Shown: piece by piece, positions 41,001 through 48,577 of the stretch
Numbering within the stretch: the first letter of the stretch is position 1
How the letters are laid out: the number at the start of each line of letters is the position of its first letter
NCBI GenBank assembly: GCA_947304115.1
Contig: CAMZAE010000004.1
Span: forward strand, 1 to 64,000
From: an uncultured Prevotellaceae bacterium
GTDB taxonomy: Bacteria > Bacteroidota > Bacteroidia > Bacteroidales > Bacteroidaceae
Direction of reading: 5' to 3'
DNA length: 64,000 nt
Made by a program: the position numbers and the translations under genes
The notes under the pieces: generated by a model
What the model saw: the letters and a program-made list of their open reading frames with translations, nothing else
Databases searched by the model: none
Told to the model about the DNA's origin: nothing

Positions 41001-41879
41001 ATGAAATCAATCAAAACACTATTCGTCGCAGCCATCGCATTGCTCATGGCAGGCTGTGGCACTTCCAACACGGTTCCCATCACAGGACGCAAGACACGTC
41101 TGCTTGTCAGCGACGCTGAAATCCTCAGCCTAAGCACCCAGCAATATCAGGAGTACATGCAAGGTGCCACACTGTCAACCAACCAGACCAACACCGCCAT
41201 GGTGAAGCGTGTAGGCCAGCGACTGGCTACTGCCGTTGTGTCGTTCCTCACGAACAACGGTTATGCCGACGAGGTGCAATACTTCCAATGGGAGTTCAAT
41301 CTCGTGAACAGCAGCGAGGCCAATGCCTTCTGTATGCCAGGAGGAAAAATTGTGGTCTATGAAGGTATGCTGCCTCTCACCCAGGACGAGGCAAGTCTTG
41401 CCATCGTGCTCGGACACGAGATTGCCCACGCTGTTGCAAAGCATTCGGCAGAGCAACTCTCAAAACAGACACGTCAGCAGTATGCGGCACAGGTAGGGGG
41501 CAGCCTGCTCTCGCAGATTGCACAGAAGAAAGGCATAAACAGCAACACAGCCGCCCTGATTGATATGGTGGCACAGACAGGCTTCAACTTCGCAAACCTC
41601 AAATACTCGCGCGACAACGAGACGGAAGCAGACCACCTGGGCCTTATCTTTGCGGCAATGGCAGGTTATGATCCGCAAGCCGCCATACCGTTTTGGCAAC
41701 GCATGAGTCAGCTTGGCACCAATACGAAGAGCGAGATTTTCAGCGACCACCCCTCCGACGAGAAGCGCATCGCCGCACTGCAGAAACTAATGCCGGAGGC
41801 ACTCAAGTACTATACACCTGCCGCCTCCGCCACGACAACATCTGCATCGCAGAAAAAGACTTCGACAAAAAAGAAATAG
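41001..41879 (+). CDS. M48-family metallopeptidase lipoprotein
   Basis: A 292-residue lipoprotein (lipobox LLMAGCGTS, Cys about residue 19) of the BepA/LoiP-like M48 group. The zinc motif HEIAHAVAKH lies at about residues 139-148, and the third ligand is in RDNETEADHLGLIF near 210. A late FSDHPSDEKRI is also typical. These periplasmic enzymes degrade misfolded outer-membrane proteins. A hairpin terminator overlaps the stop codon. The Ser/Thr/Lys-rich tail is low-complexity. Confidence 0.92.
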   Translation: MKSIKTLFVAAIALLMAGCGTSNTVPITGRKTRLLVSDAEILSLSTQQYQEYMQGATLSTNQTNTAMVKRVGQRLATAVVSFLTNNGYADEVQYFQWEFNLVNSSEANAFCMPGGKIVVYEGMLPLTQDEASLAIVLGHEIAHAVAKHSAEQLSKQTRQQYAAQVGGSLLSQIAQKKGINSNTAALIDMVAQTGFNFANLKYSRDNETEADHLGLIFAAMAGYDPQAAIPFWQRMSQLGTNTKSEIFSDHPSDEKRIAALQKLMPEALKYYTPAASATTTSASQKKTSTKKK

Positions 41880-41910
41880 CACGGCATTTCTCTTGAAATG
41901 TGCCGTGCTT
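41878..41910. terminator. Bidirectional terminator between M48 and rpe
   Basis: AGCACGGC-ATTTC pairs with GAAAT-GTGCCGTGCT, starting in the M48 stop codon. It lies between convergent genes. Confidence 0.7.
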
Positions 41911-41917
41911 GTCTTCG

Positions 41918-42571
41918 TTACAGCCCTGAAAGCATTTCGCAAGCCTTGGCCGGATCGGGGGCAGAGAAGATGTAGTTCCCGGCCACGAGTACGTCGGCAC
42001 CCGCAGCCTTCAACTGCCGCCCTGTCTCAATGTTCACACCGCCATCGACCTCAATGAGGGCCTTGCTGCCTGTGCGGTCGAGCATACGGCGCAACGAGGC
42101 GACTTTCTCAAGCGTGTGCGGAATAAACTTCTGTCCGCCGAAGCCAGGGTTGACGCTCATCAGCAACACAAGGTCAACATCACACACAATGTCCTCCAGG
42201 ACAGAAACTGGAGTGGCGGGATTGAGCGTGACACCCGCCTTCATGCCGGCCTCGTGTATCTGTCCGATGACACGATGCAGATGTGGACAAGCCTCGTAGT
42301 GCACATTCATCAGATAGGTGCCGAGGGCTTTCACCTCGTTGACAAACTTTTCGGGCTGCACAATCATCAGATGCACATCAAGCGGTTTCTCGCAGATGCG
42401 GGCAACGTGCTTCAACACGGGGAAACCGAAGGAAATGTTCGGAACGAACACACCATCCATGACATCGATGTGGAGCCAGTCGGCACTGCTCTTGTTGAAC
42501 CACTCCATTTCTGCTTCGAGGTTGGCAAAATCTGCCGAGAGCAACGATGGGGAGATAATCATGTCAGGCAA
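41918..42571 (-). CDS. rpe: Ribulose-phosphate 3-epimerase
   Basis: Interconverts ribulose 5-phosphate and xylulose 5-phosphate in the pentose phosphate pathway. A TIM barrel of 217 residues with ISPSLLSADFANL at the start, WLHIDVMDGVFVPN (metal Asp), LDVHLMI, LLMSVNPGFGGQKF near residue 140 and IEVDGGVN near 175, all catalytic or metal-binding blocks. Its length is normal. Confidence 0.96.
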   Translation of the reverse strand: MPDMIISPSLLSADFANLEAEMEWFNKSSADWLHIDVMDGVFVPNISFGFPVLKHVARICEKPLDVHLMIVQPEKFVNEVKALGTYLMNVHYEACPHLHRVIGQIHEAGMKAGVTLNPATPVSVLEDIVCDVDLVLLMSVNPGFGGQKFIPHTLEKVASLRRMLDRTGSKALIEVDGGVNIETGRQLKAAGADVLVAGNYIFSAPDPAKACEMLSGL

Positions 42572-43052
42572 GTATTATCATGTAGGGTTGTGGTCGGAAA
42601 GTGCGGGCAAACTGGCGTATCTTTGCCAGGACAGCCGTGCTTGGCTGGAAATAGGGTAGAGGTAATGCTTGCTCCATAGGCAGGTAGGGATGTTGAATGA
42701 TGAAACGGTTATCAGTTATTTCCTTTATTAAAAAAACGGAAAACGAAGGCGTTTTATTGTAGAAGGCGGAACGTTTTATCAGATAATACAAAATTCTCCT
42801 CTATTTAGATTTTTGTGAAATAGCAGAAAACCTGAAGCAGTGTGAGACCGAAATAGTAATCCCATATAATTAAGAAGGTTATACGATAGGGTAAGGAGGC
42901 ACATTGCAAGGTGCGTGAGAGTGTAGCTCGCTGATTGCCAGCGGAATGCATATTTGCAAGAGTTGCATGTCATCCGTTTTCAAGCATTTTTCGGCGTTTG
43001 TTGAAAAACAGAAAGTTAGGCAAGAGAACACTTCTGGGAGCAAAGAAAAAAG
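42572..43052. other. Intergenic region upstream of dnaA
   Basis: About 480 bp without a credible gene. A TATCTTTG (42618-42625) sits in the loop of a small hairpin (CTGGC...GCCAG), pointing toward dnaA but with no gene directly after it. I looked for DnaA boxes (TTATCCACA-like) and saw no cluster, so an origin of replication cannot be claimed. Confidence 0.5.
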
Positions 43053-43084
43053 TTTGGCAAATCGAGGATATTGTAGTATCTTTG
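43053..43084 (+). promoter_or_regulatory. Promoter of dnaA
   Basis: TTTG (43053-43056) and TATCTTTG (43077-43084) separated by 20 bp match Bacteroidetes promoter geometry. The leader then contains a GATTAGAGATTAGGG repeat tract. Confidence 0.65.
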
Positions 43085-43197
43085 CACTCGAATTCGGCAA
43101 AAAAACAAAGAAGAAAAATCAGGGATTAGAGATTAGGGAAATTTGGGCCTTATATATAATAAATAATGTGTATGTTCGCCCAAAGATCAGAAACAAA

Positions 43198-44613
43198 GTG
43201 AACGTGAAAGAGAACGAACAGATATTGTGGCAGCGTTGCATGGAGATGTTCCACAGCAACGTGAGCGAGCAGCAGTTCCAGATTTGGTTCTCGCCGATGA
43301 GACTCAAGTCTTACGATGCTGCCCGGAAGGAACTGGCGGTCTATATACCGTCTCAGTTCTTCTTCGAATATCTGGAGGAGCACTTCCGCCGTCTCATTCA
43401 TGTCACCATTAGCCGCTTCTTCGGTTCCGATGTGACTTTGTCATACGAGGTGGAGGTGGCCGGCGATGTGACGGTCAGTCAGGAGAGCGACAACATTGTG
43501 GTGCCAGAGGCTGCGCCCAGCAGCTTCGTCGCCAACCAGTCCCCCTCGTTGGCTCAGGCAGTAGGCCTCCCGGAAGACCTTGACTCGCAGTTGAACGTTC
43601 ATCAGACCTTCAGCAACTTCATCGAGGGCACAAGCAACAAGCTTCCGCGCAGCGTAGGCCAGTCCATTGCCGAGCACCCAGAGCACATGACCTTCAATCC
43701 CCTTTTCATCTATGGACCCAGCGGCGTGGGCAAGACGCACCTGGTGAATGCCATCGGTATGCGCACCAAGGAGCTTCACCCCGACAAGCGTGTCCTCTAT
43801 CTGAGTGCCCACCTTTTCATGGTGCAGTTCACCGATGCACGCAAGCGCAACGTCTTCAACGACTTCATGCACTTCTACCAGAGCATCGACATGCTCATTA
43901 TAGACGACATTCAGGAACTGGCAGGCATGACGGCCACGCAGAACGCCTTCTTCCATATCTTCAACCATCTGCGTCAGAACGGCAAGCATATTATAATGAC
44001 TTGCGACCGCCCGCCTGTGTCGCTGCAGGGCATGGAGGAGCGGCTCATCACCCGATTCAAGAGCGGACTGATGGCAGAGATGGAGAAGCCAGAGGAAACC
44101 TTGCGCCGTAACATCCTGCAAAGCATCGTGAAGCACGACGGCCTGAACATCCCCGACAATGTGCTGGACTATATCTCACACAACGTCACAGGCAGTGTCC
44201 GCGAGTTGGAGGGCATCATCCACAGCCTGCTTGCCTATTCGGTGGTGTTCGGCAAAGATGTTGATGTGGAGTTCGCACAAAGAATCTTGGCTGGCAGGAC
44301 GAAGGTGGAGAAGAGGAGCATTACCATCGACCAAATCATCACCTGCACCTGCGAACACTTCAACATAAAGGAAGAGGATGTCTTTGGCAAGAGCAGGAAG
44401 GCAGACATCGTAACCGTCCGGCAGATTAGTATGTATCTCGCCCACAAACATACGAAACTCACGACCAGCAAAATTGGCATCTATGTCGGCAACCGAGACC
44501 ACGCCACCGTCCTGCACGGCATCAAGACCATAGACGGCAGGCTCAAGGTGGAGAAAGAACTGCGGCACCACCTCGAGGAGCTGGAAGAGAAACTAATAGG
44601 GAAGGCACTATGA
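43198..44613 (+). CDS. dnaA: Chromosomal replication initiator protein DnaA
   Basis: AAA+ initiator that binds DnaA boxes at oriC. Domain I is KENEQILWQRCMEMFHSNVS at the N-terminus. The ATPase has Walker A YGPSGVGKTHLV near residue 180 and Walker B MLIIDDIQELAG near 235. Domain IV has the DnaA-box recognition motif GNRDHATVLHGIKTI near 440. An open frame extends back to 42946, but that part is leader and repeat sequence. Starts at GTG 43198 or GTG 43204 fit homologues best. The stop overlaps the next gene's start (ATGA). Confidence 0.93.
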   Translation: MNVKENEQILWQRCMEMFHSNVSEQQFQIWFSPMRLKSYDAARKELAVYIPSQFFFEYLEEHFRRLIHVTISRFFGSDVTLSYEVEVAGDVTVSQESDNIVVPEAAPSSFVANQSPSLAQAVGLPEDLDSQLNVHQTFSNFIEGTSNKLPRSVGQSIAEHPEHMTFNPLFIYGPSGVGKTHLVNAIGMRTKELHPDKRVLYLSAHLFMVQFTDARKRNVFNDFMHFYQSIDMLIIDDIQELAGMTATQNAFFHIFNHLRQNGKHIIMTCDRPPVSLQGMEERLITRFKSGLMAEMEKPEETLRRNILQSIVKHDGLNIPDNVLDYISHNVTGSVRELEGIIHSLLAYSVVFGKDVDVEFAQRILAGRTKVEKRSITIDQIITCTCEHFNIKEEDVFGKSRKADIVTVRQISMYLAHKHTKLTTSKIGIYVGNRDHATVLHGIKTIDGRLKVEKELRHHLEELEEKLIGKAL

Positions 44614-45854
44614 ACATAAAAGAGAGAAGAACCATCCGTAAATACACTCAGCAGCCCGTCAGCGACGAGCTGCTGAATCGGTTAATAGAGGATGCCTCAC
44701 GCACACAGACAATGGGCAACCTGCAACTGTACAGCGTTGTCGTGACACGCTCGGAAGAAAAGAAGGAGCAATTGGCCCCTGCCCATTTCTTCCAGCCGAT
44801 GGTGACGCAAGCGCCCGTCGTGCTGACCATCTGTGCCGACTTCCGCCGCACGACCGACTGGTGTCTGCAGCGAGAGGCAAGCCCGGGCTATGACAACGTC
44901 CTCAGCTTCCTCAATGCCGCCACCGATGCCCTGCTCTTCACCCAGACATTCTGCTGCCTTGCAGAAGAGGAAGGCCTCGGCATTTGTTTCCTTGGCACAA
45001 CGGTCTATCAGCCACAGGCCATCATCGCAACACTGGAATTGCCCGAACTCGTCTTCCCTGTCGCAACACTCACCATTGGCTGGCCTGCAGAGAAGCCCAG
45101 ACGAACTGACCGCTTGCCCCTTGGGGCCATTGTGCACAGGGAGACCTACAATCCCTTTACGCCGGAACGCATTGATGCCTGCTACAAGAAGCGCGAGTCG
45201 CTTGCGACAAACAAGCACTTTGTGGAAATCAACGACAAACAGACCTTGGCGCAAGTCTTTACAGACATCCGCTATACACGCAAGGACAACGAGGCAATGT
45301 CCGAGGCCTTGCTTGTCACCCTTGCCGCACAGAAGTTCTTGAAGCAGGGGGGCTTGCCAGGAGGCATCGTGCCATCTGTCGTGGAGCGAAGGCCGGAGGT
45401 GCTGGAGTGCGACGTGGTGCGTTTCCAGAACAAGAAGGAGAAGTGGGTGGCCTTCGTCGGTATGCTCGATGGCTTCCCCTACGAGATATTCACAGGATTG
45501 CAGGACGATGACGAAGGCATCGCCATACCGAAGAGCGTCTCAAAAGGCTTCATCATCAAACACTACGACCGCGAAGGGCAGAAACGCTACGACTTCCAGT
45601 TCGTCAACAAGCGCGGCTATAAGACCACCATCGAAGGCCTCAGCGAGCGCTTCAATCCCAAGTACTGGGACTATGCAAAGCTCATCAGCGGCGTGCTCCG
45701 CTACCGTATGCCCATCGACCATGTCATCCGCCTTATCACGTCCCTCCAACTGGAGAACGACACCATCAACTCCTGGACAGCAGGCGTGGCACGAGTGCTG
45801 AAGAAATACCTGCCTGACTCGCAACAGACATTCGACGACGAAGAAACAGAATAG
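44610..45854 (+). CDS. Nitroreductase fused to a C-terminal segment of B12-dependent ribonucleotide reductase
   Basis: Residues about 1-225 form a nitroreductase/NADPH flavin reductase domain (KERRTIRKYTQQPVSDELL, GLGICFLGTTVYQPQ, ending AQVFTDIRYTRKDNE). Residues about 240-410 match the C-terminal region of adenosylcobalamin-dependent ribonucleotide reductase (RRPEVLECDVVRFQN, GFPYEIFTGLQDDDEGIA, YDFQFVNKRGYKTTIEGL, YAKLISGVLRYRMPIDHV). The catalytic ten-stranded barrel with its radical-site Cys is absent, as is a Cys-rich zinc tail. The frame is continuous with no frameshift. It starts in the dnaA stop (ATGA). The nitroreductase part may be functional; the tail cannot be catalytic. Confidence 0.8.
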   Translation: MNIKERRTIRKYTQQPVSDELLNRLIEDASRTQTMGNLQLYSVVVTRSEEKKEQLAPAHFFQPMVTQAPVVLTICADFRRTTDWCLQREASPGYDNVLSFLNAATDALLFTQTFCCLAEEEGLGICFLGTTVYQPQAIIATLELPELVFPVATLTIGWPAEKPRRTDRLPLGAIVHRETYNPFTPERIDACYKKRESLATNKHFVEINDKQTLAQVFTDIRYTRKDNEAMSEALLVTLAAQKFLKQGGLPGGIVPSVVERRPEVLECDVVRFQNKKEKWVAFVGMLDGFPYEIFTGLQDDDEGIAIPKSVSKGFIIKHYDREGQKRYDFQFVNKRGYKTTIEGLSERFNPKYWDYAKLISGVLRYRMPIDHVIRLITSLQLENDTINSWTAGVARVLKKYLPDSQQTFDDEETE

Positions 45855-45860
45855 GCCCCG

Positions 45861-45893
45861 CAAATTGTGAAATTGTCAAATCGTCAAATTGAG
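45861..45893 (+). repeat. Word repeat overlapping the folB start codon
   Basis: GTGAAATTGTCAAATCGTCA then AATTGAG. The GTG start of folB and its first codons (MKLSNRQIE) are made by this repeat. Confidence 0.6.
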
Positions 45894-46244
45894 ATAGGCG
45901 TCAACCGCATCAAGGTCTATGCCCGTCATGGTGTGTCGCCCCAAGAGCGTACTGTCGGGGCAGACTTCTATGTCACGGTCTCGGCCCTTGTAGATGTTGA
46001 GGCATCTGCATGGCAGGATGACCAGCTTGAAGGTACAGCCGACTATTCCCGCTTTGTCAACATTGTTCGCAGAGAGATGGCTATTCCATCGAACCTTTTG
46101 GAGCATGTGGCGGCAAGGATTGTCTCTGCTGTCCTCAGAGACTGCCCTCTCGTCCAGAAGGCCAGCGTCACCATCGAGAAGGAGAACCCGCCCCTCGGTG
46201 TCCGATGCGATAGCGTCTGCGTCAAAGTAGAGCAGACGAGATAA
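45867..46244 (+). CDS. folB: Dihydroneopterin aldolase
   Basis: Converts dihydroneopterin to 6-hydroxymethyl-dihydropterin in folate synthesis; it is usually an octamer. A 125-residue protein with the family features VNRIKVYARHGVSPQERTVG (catalytic Glu region), TADYSRFVNIV near residue 53, LLEHVAARI near 73 and VTIEKENPPLGV near 100. The GTG start lies in a word-repeat tract, so the first ~8 residues are repeat-derived. The gene is 12 bp after the fusion gene. Confidence 0.92.
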   Translation: MKLSNRQIEIGVNRIKVYARHGVSPQERTVGADFYVTVSALVDVEASAWQDDQLEGTADYSRFVNIVRREMAIPSNLLEHVAARIVSAVLRDCPLVQKASVTIEKENPPLGVRCDSVCVKVEQTR

Positions 46245-46251
46245 GGCCCTT

Positions 46252-46342
46252 TGGTGAAGAGCGAAGCGTGAAAAGTGAAAGATTCCGTGCGGATATTACG
46301 GCGGTAGCAAATTTTTCACTCTTCACTCTTCGTTTTTCACTT
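46252..46342. repeat. Palindromic GTGAAAAGTGAAA element
   Basis: The left arm (GTGAAGAGCGAAGCGTGAAA) and right arm (TTTTTCACTCTTCACTCTTC) are roughly complementary, with GGCGGTAGCAAATTTTT between. The central word recurs inverted at 51964-52006 (AATTTGCTACCGC) and in part at 26172-26205. Confidence 0.65.
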
Positions 46343-46352
46343 TATTTTTTTG

Positions 46353-46360
46353 TATCTTTG
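46353..46360 (+). promoter_or_regulatory. -7 element for the carboxyltransferase gene
   Basis: TATCTTTG followed by CGC, 119 bp before the chosen ATG at 46479. Confidence 0.6.
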
Positions 46361-46366
46361 CGCTCA

Positions 46367-46478
46367 GTTAGTCGTTTTGGGAATTAGTCGTTTGGTCGTT
46401 TAGGTTTGTAAACTTTCAACGTGCCATCGGCTTACCAGCCCAAACGACCAAATGACTAAACACCCAAACGACCAAATA
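46367..46478. repeat. Inverted GTCGTTTGG-word repeat pair
   Basis: Words TTAGTCGTTTGGTCGTTTAG (46367-46404) and their complement CCCAAACGACCAAATGACTA (46439-46477) flank a 34-bp middle. The right arm ends at the ATG of the carboxyltransferase gene. Confidence 0.7.
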
Positions 46479-48260
46479 ATGAAGAAGAAAGTTCGTTTCA
46501 GTCTCGTATATAGAGACATGTGGCAGAGCAGCGGCAAGTTCCAGCCACGCAAGGACCAGTTGGCACGCATCGCGCCCGTCATCATCGAGATGGGTTGCTT
46601 CGACCGTGTCGAGACCAATGGCGGTGCCTTCGAGCAAGTGAACCTCCTGGCTGGTGAGAACCCCAACGAGGCAGTCCGCGCCTTCTGCAAGCCTTTCAAC
46701 GAAGTGGGCATCAAGACGCACATGCTCGACCGTGGCCTGAATGCCCTGCGCATGTACCCCGTGCCCGACGATGTGCGCCAGCTCATGTATAAGGTGAAGA
46801 AGAAGCAAGGCACCGACATCACCCGCATCTTCTGCGGCCTGAACGACGTGCGCAACATCATCCCCAGCATCAAGTGGGCCAAAGAAGGCGGCATGATTCC
46901 GCAGGCCACTCTGTGTATCACCACCAGCCCTATCCATACGGCGGAGTACTATTCCAACATTGCCGACCAACTGATAGAGGCTGGTGCTGCCGAGATTTGC
47001 CTGAAGGACATGGCTGGCATCGGCCAGCCTGCCATGCTTGGCAAGCTCACGGGCATGATTAAGAAGAACCACCCCGACATTATCATCCAGTATCACGGCC
47101 ACAGCGGTCCGGGCCTCTCGATGGCAAGTATTCTGGAGGTCTGCAACAATGGGGCCGACATCATCGACACCGCCATCGAGCCTCTCTCTTGGGGCAAGGT
47201 GCATCCGGACATTATCTCCGTACAGTCGATGCTGAAGAACGAAGGCTTCGACGTGCCGGAAATCAACATGAATGCCTATATGAAGGCCCGCTCCCTCACG
47301 CAGGAGTTTATCGACGACTGGCTTGGCTACTTCATCAATCCCGCCAACAAACACATGTCGAGCCTGCTGCTCGGCAGCGGTCTTCCTGGCGGCATGATGG
47401 GTTCCATGATGGCCGACTTGGGAGGCATACAGGCTGCCATCAACAGCCTGCGCAAGCAGAAGGGCGAACCAGAACTGAACACCGACGACATGCTCGTCGC
47501 CCTGTTTAATGAGGTAGAGTACGTCTGGCCGATGGTTGGCTATCCTCCATTGGTGACACCATTCAGCCAGTACACCAAGAACATCGCCCTGATGAACCTG
47601 CTCACTATGGCACAGGGCAAGGGACGCTTTGTGATGATGGACGATGCCATGTGGGGCATGATACTTGGCAAGAGCGGCAAGGTGCCTGGCACCATTGCGC
47701 CCGAACTTGTGGCCCTCGCCAAGGAAAAAGGCAAGGAGTTCACCGACACCGACCCGCACACGCTCTATCCCAATGCGCTCGACGACTTCCGCAAGGAAAT
47801 GAAGGAGAACGGATGGGACTTCGGACAGGACGATGAGGAACTCTTCGAGCTTGCCATGCACCCGGAACAGTATCGCAACTACAAGAGCGGTCAGGCGAAG
47901 AAGAACTTCCTTGCGGACCTCGAGAAGATGAAATTGGAGAAAATGGCAAAGGGGAACGTAAAGATTTCCCCAGAAGAACTCTCGGCCTTCAAGCACGCCA
48001 AGGCCGACGCTGTGGTCAGCCCTGTTGATGGTCAGGTATTCTACGAGTTCAAGGGTGATGGCGAGGGCATTCCTTGCTTGGAACCTTCCATCGGACAGGA
48101 GTACAAGGACGGCGACATCCTTTGCTACGTACAGGCCACTTGGGGCGAGTTCATCCCCATCCCGGCCGGCATCGGCGGCCGCCTTGTGGATATTGCAGCC
48201 AAGAAAGCTTCCCACGTGCGTCGCGGCGACACGCTTGCCTGGATAGAACGGGAAGCGTAG
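46479..48260 (+). CDS. Carboxyltransferase (oxaloacetate decarboxylase alpha / pyruvate carboxylase B-like) with a biotinyl-like domain lacking the biotin lysine
   Basis: 593 residues from ATG 46479 (the ATG at 46452 lies in a repeat). The DRE-TIM barrel starts KVRFSLVYRDMWQSSGK and has VETNGGAFEQ, CLKDMAGIG (the carbamylated-Lys region) and IQYHGHSGPG, so the metal and keto-acid site looks complete. The conserved carboxylase helical domain follows. The last ~80 residues have a biotinyl/lipoyl swivel fold (VVSPVDGQVFYEF...RRGDTLAWIERE), but where carriers have AMKM this protein has ATWG, so no biotinylated Lys is visible. Carboxyl transfer would then need a separate biotin carrier. No partner subunits are adjacent. 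Confidence 0.85.
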   Translation: MKKKVRFSLVYRDMWQSSGKFQPRKDQLARIAPVIIEMGCFDRVETNGGAFEQVNLLAGENPNEAVRAFCKPFNEVGIKTHMLDRGLNALRMYPVPDDVRQLMYKVKKKQGTDITRIFCGLNDVRNIIPSIKWAKEGGMIPQATLCITTSPIHTAEYYSNIADQLIEAGAAEICLKDMAGIGQPAMLGKLTGMIKKNHPDIIIQYHGHSGPGLSMASILEVCNNGADIIDTAIEPLSWGKVHPDIISVQSMLKNEGFDVPEINMNAYMKARSLTQEFIDDWLGYFINPANKHMSSLLLGSGLPGGMMGSMMADLGGIQAAINSLRKQKGEPELNTDDMLVALFNEVEYVWPMVGYPPLVTPFSQYTKNIALMNLLTMAQGKGRFVMMDDAMWGMILGKSGKVPGTIAPELVALAKEKGKEFTDTDPHTLYPNALDDFRKEMKENGWDFGQDDEELFELAMHPEQYRNYKSGQAKKNFLADLEKMKLEKMAKGNVKISPEELSAFKHAKADAVVSPVDGQVFYEFKGDGEGIPCLEPSIGQEYKDGDILCYVQATWGEFIPIPAGIGGRLVDIAAKKASHVRRGDTLAWIEREA

Positions 48261-48282
48261 TTTGTGAATATAAACAATTATC

Positions 48283-48310
48283 AACGGGACCAGCAATGGT
48301 CCCGTTTTTT
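48283..48310 (+). terminator. Intrinsic terminator after the carboxyltransferase
   Basis: AACGGGACC pairs with GGTCCCGTT, followed by six T. It lies 23 bp past the stop. Confidence 0.85.
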
Positions 48311-48440
48311 ATTTCTTTTAATGTAATAATGAGTAGGATTTTATGTATAATTATTCACAAAACGACGTGTTTTTGCACGTTTTTGTTCCTTTTTCTTAAT
48401 TATTTTGTACAAAATGTAAATAATTTCAAAATTTTATTCG

Positions 48441-48448
48441 TACCTTTG
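48441..48448 (+). promoter_or_regulatory. -7 element for the SusC/SusD operon
   Basis: TACCTTTG followed by GCAGG, 129 bp before the SusC start. The leader is AT-rich (ATATTATATAATATAATAAT) with no terminator-like structure. Confidence 0.6.
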
Positions 48449-48577
48449 CAGGCTGAATTTCGCACTCGCGCGCACATATACATATTATATAATATAATAA
48501 TGTATAATAAAGGCAATGTTGTGTGGAGCGAGAGGGCGCAATGAGATTAGATAAGAGAAAGAAATAATAATTAAAAG

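Noticed and set aside
42572-43197. Replication origin next to dnaA
   Set aside because: No cluster of DnaA boxes or AT-rich unwinding repeat was seen; dnaA location alone is not evidence in this phylum.
42946-43197. N-terminal extension of DnaA
   Set aside because: It contains the dnaA promoter and a GATTAGGG repeat, and homologues start near KENEQILW.
46416-48296. Long minus-strand frame opposite the carboxyltransferase gene
   Set aside because: The plus-strand protein has strong family motifs; the antisense frame is a codon-bias shadow without recognisable domains.
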